Assembly (NCBI RefSeq): GCF_003012705.1
Contig: NZ_PXYL01000014.1
Location: 61,303-125,302 of the forward strand
Origin: Pseudaminobacter soli (ex Li et al. 2025)
GTDB taxonomy: Bacteria > Pseudomonadota > Alphaproteobacteria > Rhizobiales > Rhizobiaceae
Reading direction: 5' to 3'
Length of the DNA stretch: 64,000 nt
The notes below the pieces were generated by a model that saw only the letters and a list, made by a program, of their open reading frames with translations, was not told the origin of the DNA and made no database searches. This document shows positions 45,280 through 52,099 of the stretch, one piece after another; the stretch's first letter is position 1; the number at the start of each line of letters is the position of its first letter. The translations under genes and the position numbers were made by a program.

Positions 45280-45477
45280 ATGCAGACCCGCATCCTCCCC
45301 ATTGATGCAGTTCTTGACCGCACCGGCCTCAGCCGTCGAACCCTCTACGACGAGATTTCGGAAGGTCGGTTTCCCCGCCCCGTACAGCTTACCCGTCGCC
45401 GCGTCGGCTGGCCCGAGCGCGATGTTGATACATGGCTTAACGAGAAGATCGCCGCGCGCGACAGGGTGGCGGCATGA
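45280..45477 (+). CDS. AlpA family helix-turn-helix regulator
   Basis: A 65-residue MerR-like/AlpA protein. It has the pattern MQTRILPIDAVLDRTGLSRR, TLYDEISEGRFPRPVQL, RRVGWPERDVDTWL. AlpA-like proteins of P4-type islands activate integrase or excision functions. The start has GGAG seven bases upstream. It is the first gene of an overlapping cascade of small genes. Confidence 0.88.
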   Translation: MQTRILPIDAVLDRTGLSRRTLYDEISEGRFPRPVQLTRRRVGWPERDVDTWLNEKIAARDRVAA

Positions 45478-45659
45478 CTGGCGCCGACCACCAGCACACC
45501 GCCGCAGTCGATCTCGCGGCCGAATGGTTGTCGACGACACGGCGAGACCAGATATCTGGCCCCCTCGTTCCGGCACTTCGCCAGCGCTTCGGCTTGAGCG
45601 CGCAGGAGGCCTGCCAAGCGATCGCCCAGGCCAATCTGCGGAGGGCTCGGGCTGGATGA
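45474..45659 (+). CDS. Small hypothetical protein in the AlpA cascade
   Basis: 61 residues, predicted helical (HTAAVDLAAEWLSTTRRDQI, LRQRFGLSAQEACQAIAQAN). The second half looks like a small helix-turn-helix or UBA-like unit, but I would not assign it. It overlaps the AlpA stop and the next start by ATGA, which is strong support that it is translated. Confidence 0.65.
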   Translation: MTGADHQHTAAVDLAAEWLSTTRRDQISGPLVPALRQRFGLSAQEACQAIAQANLRRARAG

Positions 45660-46111
45660 GCGGAAAACGGAAGTGGCTATCCTGTTTCATGCCGCATCGG
45701 CTTGAGCTTCTAATTAGCCCCGCCTGGCGCGCGGCGCCTCGGCCGCTACGCAATGTTCTTGAGCGGCTCGAGATCGAGCACCTGCGTCATGGCGGTTTCA
45801 ACAACGGTGAGCTCTACGTCTCGTATCTTCAGTTCGTTGAGTTCGGCGTATCGAAGCGCTCCATCAAGCCCACGCTTGAGCTAGGCCAGAAGCTTGGCCT
45901 TCTGGAGGTCATTCAGGAGGCCGAGAACCATCTGAACGATATTCGAGCCGCCAATGCCTATCGGCTCACCTACGTGCCGGCAAAGGGCAAATCCGGCCCA
46001 ACCGATGAGTGGAAGGCTATCACCGAGGCGCGAGCGCAGGTTCTCCTTGAGGCCTACAGGACAGAAGACAAGGCGGCGGCATCCGCGACGAAGAAAAAGA
46101 GGGCAGCATGA
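45656..46111 (+). CDS. Winged-helix-like protein, possible replication or regulatory protein
   Basis: A 151-residue protein with a pattern seen in many rhizobial prophage-like islands: MPHRLELLISPAWRAAPRPL, then RNVLERLEIEHLRHGGFNNG, LYVSYLQFVEFGVSKRSIKP and ANAYRLTYVPAKGKSGPTDE. This is compatible with a winged helix like that of plasmid/phage replication initiators, but the assignment is by pattern only. The C-terminus is lysine-rich. It overlaps the preceding gene by ATGA and the next small frame by ATGA. Repeated GGTTCCCTTT motifs lie directly downstream and could be its binding sites. Confidence 0.65.
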   Translation: MSGKRKWLSCFMPHRLELLISPAWRAAPRPLRNVLERLEIEHLRHGGFNNGELYVSYLQFVEFGVSKRSIKPTLELGQKLGLLEVIQEAENHLNDIRAANAYRLTYVPAKGKSGPTDEWKAITEARAQVLLEAYRTEDKAAASATKKKRAA

Positions 46112-46254
46112 AAACAGCTTCCCAGTTCCCTTTTCTGCATCCGACCGGTGTCCTTTTCCGCAATGAAGTAGGCCTTACCGGTTCCCTTTCCTGCAATCTC
46201 ACTGGTTCCCTTTCTACTACTATCTCTAATATTACGGGGGATATGGGCCGATGA
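46108..46254 (+). CDS. Small overlapping frame of 48 residues
   Basis: An open frame of 48 codons that overlaps the previous stop and the next start, both by ATGA. It reads MKTASQFPFLHPTGVLFRNE and ends SNITGDMGR, with a repeated TGSLS. The exact fit between two real genes argues for translation, at least for coupling. The alternative is that this DNA is kept for its repeats and the frame is only a bridge. Confidence 0.45.
   Translation: MKTASQFPFLHPTGVLFRNEVGLTGSLSCNLTGSLSTTISNITGDMGR
46126..46220. repeat. Four iteron-like repeats of the type GGTTCCCTTTCCTGCA
   Basis: Four degenerate units at spacings of about 22-32 bases: AGTTCCCTTTTCTGCA, GGTGTCCTTTTCCGCA, GGTTCCCTTTCCTGCA and GGTTCCCTTTCTACT. 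They lie immediately after the winged-helix-like gene. Replication iterons or an autoregulatory site are possible. Confidence 0.5.
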
Positions 46255-46556
46255 AACCAGACGACCTGCCCTTGTTTGCATGGCGTCCATCGGTCGGCGA
46301 AGTTGTCACCTTTCCCCTCGCAAGACAGGGCAAGAAGGTCAGCGAGACGGCCCGGAAGCTTCTCGAAAAGACCACCGAAAGGCATGCCGACTATTACCGC
46401 GGCCAAGTGACCGACGCGCTTGTGAAGAGGCTCCATCGGCTAGGCATTGCTGACCACGTCATTGATGAGCAAGTCGGCGCATTCTGGACTGCCGTCGAGT
46501 GGGAAATGGCGCGTCTCACCTATCGCGGCCAGCGGCCGGGTGGAGGCGCCGCTTGA
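46251..46556 (+). CDS. DUF6074-like small protein
   Basis: A 101-residue protein whose N-terminus (LPLFAWRPSVGEVVTFPLAR) matches the pattern of DUF6074 proteins common in rhizobial phages and islands. A helical part follows (ETARKLLEKTTERHADYYRG, ALVKRLHRLGIADHVIDEQV). The function is unknown. It overlaps the upstream small frame by ATGA and the next gene by TGATG. Confidence 0.68.
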   Translation: MKPDDLPLFAWRPSVGEVVTFPLARQGKKVSETARKLLEKTTERHADYYRGQVTDALVKRLHRLGIADHVIDEQVGAFWTAVEWEMARLTYRGQRPGGGAA

Positions 46557-46870
46557 TGTCTGACCAGCTCGCCATTCTCAACGAGACGATTGCGAGTGCT
46601 CGGGCGCATCTCGTGCAGGTGGAGGTGCACGTCGCGCAGCTAGAGGCACAGCGCGCCGCGCTCGCTGGCCCTCCCTACACCCGGCCGTCGAGTGAAGCGG
46701 TCCAACCTCGAGAGGAAACCGACCTGATCGAGCTCCATATTGCGGCACAACGCTTTGGCATGGCCTCTGATACCCTGCGGTTCTGGTGCCGAACCTACAA
46801 AATCGGCGTGAAACGTGGCGGTCGGTGGTGGGTTTCAATCCGAAAGATGCAAGCCCGACTACGACCGTAG
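46556..46870 (+). CDS. Small helix-turn-helix protein, excisionase-like C-terminus
   Basis: A 104-residue protein. The N-terminal half is a helix with coiled-coil character (LNETIASARAHLVQVEVHVA). The C-terminal half looks like an excisionase/MerR-type winged helix (IAAQRFGMASDTLRFWCRTY, then KIGVKRGGRWWVSIRKMQAR). It starts within the stop of the previous gene (TGATG) and ends the six-gene cascade. Three 9-bp tandem repeats begin a few bases after its stop. Confidence 0.7.
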   Translation: MSDQLAILNETIASARAHLVQVEVHVAQLEAQRAALAGPPYTRPSSEAVQPREETDLIELHIAAQRFGMASDTLRFWCRTYKIGVKRGGRWWVSIRKMQARLRP

Positions 46871-46874
46871 CCAC

Positions 46875-46901
46875 TTCGCGTTTTTCGCGTTTTTCGCGTT
46901 T
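46875..46901. repeat. Three exact tandem 9-bp repeats TTCGCGTTT
   Basis: Three perfect head-to-tail copies of TTCGCGTTT, followed by two degenerate units (CCCGTTTCG and TCGCGTTTCG) up to about 46926. They sit between the excisionase-like gene and the next gene. Confidence 0.75.
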
Positions 46902-46965
46902 CGGCCCGTTTCGTCATCGCGTTTCGAACCGCAACTTCTGCTCATCTACTGAACAGGAGTTCACC

Positions 46966-47898
46966 ATGTCCTTCGCCTCCGTCCTGAAGAAACTGCGCAC
47001 CGGAAAATCCTCTGTTGCCGAGATCGAGGACGCCTTGGCCCGGATCAACATCGATGATCTGGAGGCCGCTGCGGAGAAGCTTGAGGAGGAACGGCGCCGC
47101 ATCCTTCTCGACGGCACCGACAAGGAACTTGAGGCCATCGAGGCCCAGATCGTAACGGCGAACCGGGATGTTGAACGCGCCCTGGCGACAAGAGCCGAAC
47201 TGGAAAAGCGGCTGCGCGAAGCTGCCGCCGCCGAAGCAGATAGCGAGAAACTCGCCCGATACCGTGCAGCCAAGAAGGCTGGCGAACTCGCCGCGTCCAG
47301 AGTCGCCGAGGAATATCCGCGACTCGCGGCCGGCATCCGAGATCTTATCCGCGCGCTGGCCGAGGCAACGGCTGCGGTGGAGCTCGCTAACAACGACCTG
47401 CCCACGGGGCAAGATCCGCTGCCCGATCCCGAGTTTGCAGCGCGTGGCCGGGGCGGTCTGCCCCGAAAGATCGTCAGCGAGCAAGAGGTGACGCGCTGGT
47501 ACAATGCCAGCCAGGACAGCATCGCACCCGAGACGCTATGGTCGAAATTGGACCAGATGGACCATGACCGGACCGGCCGCGTTAACGATGTCGGCTTTGG
47601 GTGCGTCTACGAAAAGCGACGGTTCATCAAGCGGGAATACCTCGAGGCGGAAATGATGCGCCGGCCCGATCGCCTGGCCGCGATCAATCTGCCTGGCTTT
47701 GCTGCCGATGAGCCTCCGGTCTGGCGTGCCGTCGTGCCGTCCAACGATGTACGCACCATCCTGTCTCGCCTGTCCGCGGTGTCCCAGCACAACCCGGTTG
47801 CGCGCGAGGATCGTCGCGAGGTCCGCGTCGAGTTCGTCCCAGTGGAGGACGAGCCCGTTGATGCCCTTGTCGTGGGCGCCGAGGAGTCGGCGGTATGA
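46966..47898 (+). CDS. Coiled-coil protein of unknown function
   Basis: 310 residues. Residues 10-140 are strongly coiled-coil (DDLEAAAEKLEEERRRILLD, ANRDVERALATRAELEKRLR). The C-terminal half is more mixed, with KIVSEQEVTRWYNASQDSIA and FIKREYLEAEMMRRPDRLAA. No family is recognised; proteins like this occur in phage early regions. The ATG has AGGAG six bases upstream. It is preceded by the 9-bp tandem repeats. Confidence 0.7.
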   Translation: MSFASVLKKLRTGKSSVAEIEDALARINIDDLEAAAEKLEEERRRILLDGTDKELEAIEAQIVTANRDVERALATRAELEKRLREAAAAEADSEKLARYRAAKKAGELAASRVAEEYPRLAAGIRDLIRALAEATAAVELANNDLPTGQDPLPDPEFAARGRGGLPRKIVSEQEVTRWYNASQDSIAPETLWSKLDQMDHDRTGRVNDVGFGCVYEKRRFIKREYLEAEMMRRPDRLAAINLPGFAADEPPVWRAVVPSNDVRTILSRLSAVSQHNPVAREDRREVRVEFVPVEDEPVDALVVGAEESAV

Positions 47899-48134
47899 CG
47901 TTGGCAGCAGTATCGCCCACTCACACACAATCAGATTGCCGCCGGGGTATTGCTCCTAGTGCCTCACGGCAAAGCCGGCGGAGCAAGCGCCTTTGGCTTG
48001 AGGCGCCCGCCGGCGATCTTTCGGCCCGTCTTGGGTCCTTCCGAACCGAAAAACCAATGCGGGTGGGGCGGCAGCGCAAGGCGTCTCCAGCCACAGATTC
48101 AAAACCTCTATTTCCGTTTCCGTTTCGTAGGTGA
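47895..48134 (+). CDS. Possible small basic protein (weak)
   Basis: A frame of 79 codons whose ATG overlaps the stop of the coiled-coil gene (ATGA). The product would be very basic (CRRGIAPSASRQSRRSKRLW, GSFRTEKPMRVGRQRKASPA). Two other frames are also open across this stretch, so it may be chance. The overlap is the only positive evidence. Confidence 0.3.
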   Translation: MTLAAVSPTHTQSDCRRGIAPSASRQSRRSKRLWLEAPAGDLSARLGSFRTEKPMRVGRQRKASPATDSKPLFPFPFRR

Positions 48135-48139
48135 AACCC

Positions 48140-48214
48140 ATGGATATCAAGGGTTTGATGGTGACAGGAACGGAAATGGGGGTCGTGCTCGGGCTCACGG
48201 ATCGTCGGGTCCGC
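48140..48214 (+). pseudogene. 5' fragment of a phage terminase small subunit (Nu1-like)
   Basis: Begins MDIKGLMVTGTEMGVVLGLT and continues DRRVR, the helix-turn-helix N-terminus of Nu1-type DNA-packaging proteins. After about 25 codons the family pattern stops abruptly and sequence of a tape-measure protein begins in another frame. The original gene would be about 150-180 codons, so most of it is lost. Confidence 0.65.
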
Positions 48215-49035
48215 TGCGGTCGGACGCTGCATCGGCGGCCGTCGATAGCGTCGTCGCTGATGTGGATCGGATTGCACCGGCAGCACAGCAGGCCGCCAGC
48301 GGCATCCAGACCGCATTGGGCAACATCGACGCCGGCAGCGCGACGCAGGCAGCCGACGCGATCCTGACCCCATTCCAGGACCTGCCCAGCAAGATCGACT
48401 CGATCCTCACCTCCATTAAGAGTGTGGCGCAGGGCGGGTTTTCCGCCTTGTCCGCGACGGTGCGCGAGTTGGGCGGTGAAATCACCAAGATGATCAACAG
48501 CATCATCGCCTCACTTCGCCAGGCGGCCGCTGAGGCATCCAAGCTGCGCGCTTCAGGGTCGTCGTCCTCGTCGTCGCGCTCCACCGGCCGCGGCTTCTCG
48601 CGAGGTGGCTATCTTGGGACAGGTCCGGGCACCTCGACCAGCGACAGCATTCCGGCTTGGCTGAGCCTGGGCGAGTTCGTCATTCAGGCTCAGGCGGTGC
48701 GGAAGTTCGGCGTTGATTTCTTCGCCAGTCTCAATCGCGGACTCCTGCCGGCAGTCAAAGGCTTCTCGAGCGGCGGCATCGTGGACGGGCTCCGCTCCCG
48801 CCTGTCGAGTTTCAATATCCCGCAGTTTGCCAATGGCGGTCTTGTCGAGCACGCGCTGGCGTCGGCCGGCGGTGGTGGCGGGATGAAGGAATTCGACCTG
48901 CACCTGCACATGCAGGGCGGCGTGCAGGTCTTCCGTGGCTTGATGAGCCCCGCCGAAACCGCCACGCAGATGCGCAAGGCGGTAGCCGCATCCGGGAACG
49001 TCTCTGCAGGCCGCAGGCCAGGGTGGTACAAATGA
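48215..49035 (+). pseudogene. 3' fragment of a phage tail tape-measure protein
   Basis: About 270 codons with clear tape-measure character: repeated helical, alanine-rich segments (VADVDRIAPAAQQAASGIQT, ALSATVRELGGEITKMINSI), then the C-terminal hallmarks GYLGTGPGTSTSDSIPAWLS, GEFVIQAQAVRKFGVDFFAS and FSSGGIVDG. Complete proteins of this kind have 600 to more than 1000 residues, so the N-terminal part is missing. The frame is open back to 47950, so a fusion peptide could be made, but no proper start is seen. The stop overlaps the next start (ATGA), as in the intact phage. Confidence 0.78.
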
Positions 49036-49355
49036 CCGACGCGAACGAGCTCTTCGATCCCGCCACCATACCGGCGCACGGTCACCAGCATGCGGCCGAT
49101 GTGCGGGCGAACCAAGCCGGTTTTCAGGAGGCGTTCGGCGACTTCAAGAAACATCACATCGTCAGCTTCCAGATCGGGCCGGCGCCCAAGGGGGAATGGA
49201 TCGGCGTCCAGTTCTGGAAGGAAGACCGCGACGTCGTGAAGATCTCGATTCCGTTCACGCTGTGGCAGGCCTTCGGCAATGAGTACGTGCTGGCCATGAT
49301 GTCAGCCGGAGAATTGATTCAGGTCGCTTACAGAGAGGCGGGTGGCAATGCGTGA
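49032..49355 (+). CDS. Phage-type hypothetical protein
   Basis: 107 residues with a beta-rich core (HHIVSFQIGPAPKGEWIGVQ, DRDVVKISIPFTLWQAFGNE). It overlaps the tape-measure remnant by ATGA, so it is probably a leftover of the tail gene cluster. No family is recognised. Confidence 0.65.
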   Translation: MTDANELFDPATIPAHGHQHAADVRANQAGFQEAFGDFKKHHIVSFQIGPAPKGEWIGVQFWKEDRDVVKISIPFTLWQAFGNEYVLAMMSAGELIQVAYREAGGNA

Positions 49356-50007
49356 TCAGCACGCCGGAATGATCGTTGATCCCCAGGTGCAAGCCCTCTG
49401 TGACGAATTTTCGGTACGGATCATTTCGAAGTCGGCCTATCCTGAACCCGGCGAGACCAGGGCGGTGGCTACGATCGGCCGGCTTATACGCAACCATGGC
49501 GAAGAGCATGCTCGACTCGTGCTGACCGTCCTGATGGATTGCAAGGGAAACCACGCCCTTATCGACGAGATGGCCTTGAAAGCCGTCTCCACTATGGTCT
49601 TGGCGTGTCATGACATGATCGAGGAGGATGCATCGGCCTTTCTCGATCTGTTCGACAAGATTCCTTTTGGCGCTCTGATGATGCTGGCCAACGAACTACG
49701 TGGCATTGTGCATCAGGGCCACGCTCTGGCAGGCATGCTTTACCTCATGTCGCGACGCTCAGCGACATTGACGAGCCGGGAGGCTTCTCGGGGCATGCAG
49801 ACCGCAGCGCGTGTCAGCGAGGCCGCCAAGGGGCGGGAAATGCCCTATCGGCGTCGGCTTCGCGAGGAGGAGAAGATCGCACTCGGCCGCGAGCTGATTG
49901 AGGTGAAGGCATCCCTCCCTCATGGCCACTTCGGGCCCTGGCTGAAGAAGCAGGGCGTTCCGATAAGCTCCGCGCACCAAGCGATGAGACTGGCGAAAGC
50001 CGCCTGA
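49348..50007 (+). CDS. Hypothetical protein with DUF3102-like C-terminus
   Basis: A 219-residue protein. The N-terminal 150 residues are helical and unassigned (TRAVATIGRLIRNHGEEHAR, LDLFDKIPFGALMMLANELR). The C-terminal part (LGRELIEVKASLPHGHFGPW, LKKQGVPISSAHQAMRLAKA) resembles DUF3102-like segments of phage and plasmid proteins. The ATG at 49348 lies inside the end of the previous gene, with GAGGCGGG upstream. It is followed by a hairpin. Confidence 0.68.
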   Translation: MRDQHAGMIVDPQVQALCDEFSVRIISKSAYPEPGETRAVATIGRLIRNHGEEHARLVLTVLMDCKGNHALIDEMALKAVSTMVLACHDMIEEDASAFLDLFDKIPFGALMMLANELRGIVHQGHALAGMLYLMSRRSATLTSREASRGMQTAARVSEAAKGREMPYRRRLREEEKIALGRELIEVKASLPHGHFGPWLKKQGVPISSAHQAMRLAKAA

Positions 50008-50034
50008 CAGATGAGTTGGGCGGCCGGCAGCAAA

Positions 50035-50057
50035 TGGCCCGGTGCGTGACCGGGCCA
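50035..50057. terminator. Hairpin between convergent genes
   Basis: A perfect 9-bp stem TGGCCCGGT/ACCGGGCCA with a 5-base loop, without a T-run, between the DUF3102-like gene and the convergent membrane-protein gene. Confidence 0.5.
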
Positions 50058-50082
50058 CCATAGTGTCAAAAGAGACGCCGAC

Positions 50083-50496
50083 TTACTTGGCGCGCGCAGC
50101 CATAGGCTTTCTGTCGACAACACCTGCGTTCTGATCTCGCCGAACCACGATCCAGCCGAAGAGCACCATTCCGGCCACGACAATCAAGGAGCCAATGCCG
50201 GCAATCGGATCGCCCGCCGGAGTTCCCGAGTGAACGAGGCCCACGCCTATCGTGAGCACGACGGTTCCAACTATCCAGATGGCTACCTGAATGACCGCGG
50301 TTCGGCCGCCGTCGATAGTTGGATGGAGATGATAGAACACCCCAAAAAGGAATAGCGAGACCCAGCCCAACAAGTTGAGATGCGCGTGCGCCGGCATCGT
50401 AGAGTGGTCCTGCGAGATCGCCATAGTTATCCCCCAGACCATCCCAACCAATGCCAACAATACCGCTACTGAAAAGCTTATCGATGATGCTTTCAT
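50083..50496 (-). CDS. Four-helix membrane protein with conserved histidines
   Basis: A 137-residue inner-membrane protein with four hydrophobic segments. Histidines lie at helix ends: HSTMPAHAHLNLLGWVSLFL and FGVFYHLHPTID. This recalls the HAHL motif of heme-copper oxidase/NorB-related small proteins, so heme or metal binding is possible, but that is only a pattern match. The ATG at 50496 has GGGAGGG six bases upstream. It is not a phage gene and is probably cargo. Confidence 0.72.
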   Translation of the reverse strand: MKASSISFSVAVLLALVGMVWGITMAISQDHSTMPAHAHLNLLGWVSLFLFGVFYHLHPTIDGGRTAVIQVAIWIVGTVVLTIGVGLVHSGTPAGDPIAGIGSLIVVAGMVLFGWIVVRRDQNAGVVDRKPMAARAK

Positions 50497-50603
50497 ATTA
50501 CCCTCCCGTTCTCTTACGATTGCTAGCACGCGATGAATGAGATGGCGAGAGACGCAGACGATCGCCCTTTTGGAGCTAGCCTGGCGCTAGCACGTCTTTC
50601 CGA

Positions 50604-50786
50604 TTACTTCCGCGACGGCATAACGGCCGGCGTGATGCCGTAGATCGCCAGCACGACCATCATGGCCATGCAAATCAGCAGCGCTATGCGGCGAGCGTCT
50701 TTCGCCAGTCGTAGCCATCGCCTCGCACAAATGGATATGCCGGCTCGCCCCAAGGCGTCGTTGCGCCCATCGGCTCCTTTGGACAA
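50604..50786 (-). CDS. Possible small membrane protein (weak)
   Basis: A frame of 60 codons starting at TTG, with a hydrophobic C-terminal segment (IALLICMAMMVVLAIYGITP). The start is poor, and another small frame of 28 codons begins at ATG 50770 behind AAAGGAG. A third frame over 50587-50660 has similarity to the 54.2-kb small protein, so this may be a decayed copy rather than a gene. Confidence 0.3.
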   Translation of the reverse strand: MSKGADGRNDALGRAGISICARRWLRLAKDARRIALLICMAMMVVLAIYGITPAVMPSRK

Positions 50787-50883
50787 TCATCAACTGTGCC
50801 CTCAGCACCAAGAGACCCGGAGCCAAGTCCCCCCGCAACGTCAACCGGTTCCGGGTCTCACCCAGTCAGCCCACGCCCCAAAG

Positions 50884-50910
50884 AAAAAGCCCCAGCTCTC
50901 GCCGGGGCCA
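50884..50910 (-). terminator. Rho-independent terminator of the Omp31-like gene
   Basis: On the minus strand, GCCCCGG and CTGGGGC form the stem and TTTTTC follows. A near copy of this sequence occurs at about 62583-62610. Confidence 0.8.
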
Positions 50911-50932
50911 AAAGTCACTGCGGGAGTGCAGA

Positions 50933-51631
50933 TCAGAACTTGTAGGCGATGCCCAAACGGATGTCGTTGGTCCGCAGTTTGATCTTGCCGTCGTCCACGC
51001 CATAGAGGCCGTGGAAAGTCTTGCTGCCGAAGTCGCTGAAGCGATACTCTGCCCTGAGGATCAAATTGTCCGTGGCGGCATAGTCGACGCCAGCGCCGAT
51101 GTTCCAGCCGGTCATAGTGGCTTTCTCGGAGAAGATGGTAGAGCCGTCGGATGGGTCGAGCAGGTCAAACTTGAGTTCTCCGAACGAGACGCCACCCGCA
51201 AGGTACGGCATGAAGCGATCCATCGCGTAGCCCACGCGTGCACGAACCGCGCCGTTCCACCTCATCTTTGCGTGCGCATTGTCCGAGTAGACATACCCGT
51301 CGGCGAAGTCGACGTAGTCCACACCATTGCGCTTGATGTTGGCGAAATTGATATCACCCTCGATGCCAAGGACAACGTTATTGCTCAGTTGCTGGCTGTA
51401 ACCAGCATAAAAGCCACCCAGAAAACCACGCGGGTCGTAGTCGGCGCCTTCAACATAGTTTCCAGAGCGATTTCTGAAGGGAGCATCTCCCCAAGCATAG
51501 CCAGCTTGTGCGCCAACATAGATGCCAGACCAGTTATACACGGCAACAGGCTCTTGAACGACCACGTCGGCGGCCTGGGCGCCGGTAATGCCGGCAAAGA
51601 GAAGCGCCGAAGCGATAATGTAACTTTTCAT
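50933..51631 (-). CDS. Outer-membrane beta-barrel protein, Omp25/Omp31 (RopB) type
   Basis: A 232-residue outer-membrane protein. The Sec leader (MKSYIIASALLFAGITGAQA) precedes an eight-stranded barrel pattern: YNWSGIYVGAQAGYAWGD, GFLGGFYAGYSQQLSNNVVL, ARVGYAMDRFMPYLAGGVSF, AEYRFSDFGSKTFHGL, and a C-terminal IRLGIAYKF ending in Phe. Such proteins are abundant surface antigens of rhizobia and brucellae. It lies inside the integrated element and has its own terminator. A heavily deleted relative lies just outside the element at 62980-63082. Confidence 0.9.
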   Translation of the reverse strand: MKSYIIASALLFAGITGAQAADVVVQEPVAVYNWSGIYVGAQAGYAWGDAPFRNRSGNYVEGADYDPRGFLGGFYAGYSQQLSNNVVLGIEGDINFANIKRNGVDYVDFADGYVYSDNAHAKMRWNGAVRARVGYAMDRFMPYLAGGVSFGELKFDLLDPSDGSTIFSEKATMTGWNIGAGVDYAATDNLILRAEYRFSDFGSKTFHGLYGVDDGKIKLRTNDIRLGIAYKF

Positions 51632-51820
51632 GAATCATATCCCCTGAGAGGTCAGGAGGAGTAATACAATCGCCCGGAAGTACGCAATTGGTAGAGCTTG
51701 GAACTTTTACATTAGCAGAAAGTGTTGCAAATCTGATACTGCTTTCGATCTGGGGAATGCCGTTTTCTATTCGTTAAACCAATCGAAAGTCACGGTGATG
51801 AGTTTCTTGATAGATAGAAT

Positions 51821-51997
51821 ATGTTGAAATATGTCTCGGCTTATTTCTGTTCAATATTAATAGCTTACGCTATTTTGGCGATGTTTCTATCCGCTCAATG
51901 TAAGAACTGGGAGGATTTTACTCCTGGCAATAGGAGCCCCAGGGACTGCAGCTATATTTCGTATTTCGTACCGTCATTTATGCGGGGCGCAAAGTGA
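51821..51997 (+). CDS. Small membrane-anchored protein of 58 residues
   Basis: The frame encodes MLKYVSAYFCSILIAYAILA followed by a short polar tail that ends PSFMRGAK. One transmembrane helix is clear. The ribosome site is weak and the region is A/T-rich (51640-52000), which marks it as foreign even to the rest of the island. Codons fit a protein, but no family is recognised. The remainder of 51632-52099 holds no other gene that I can support. Confidence 0.42.
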   Translation: MLKYVSAYFCSILIAYAILAMFLSAQCKNWEDFTPGNRSPRDCSYISYFVPSFMRGAK

Positions 51998-52099
51998 ATG
52001 GCTGCGAGATTGTGTCCAACGTCTAGCGCGACCTGAACCTATCTCCCTTTGAGCAAGAACGCGCTGCCCGACTGTCGCAAAGAATCGGTCGCGAAACTC

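Noticed and set aside
47950..48214. Upstream extension of the tape-measure frame as a complete gene
   Set aside because: The frame is open, but the extension has no tape-measure character and runs through the terminase fragment in another frame; a chance open stretch.
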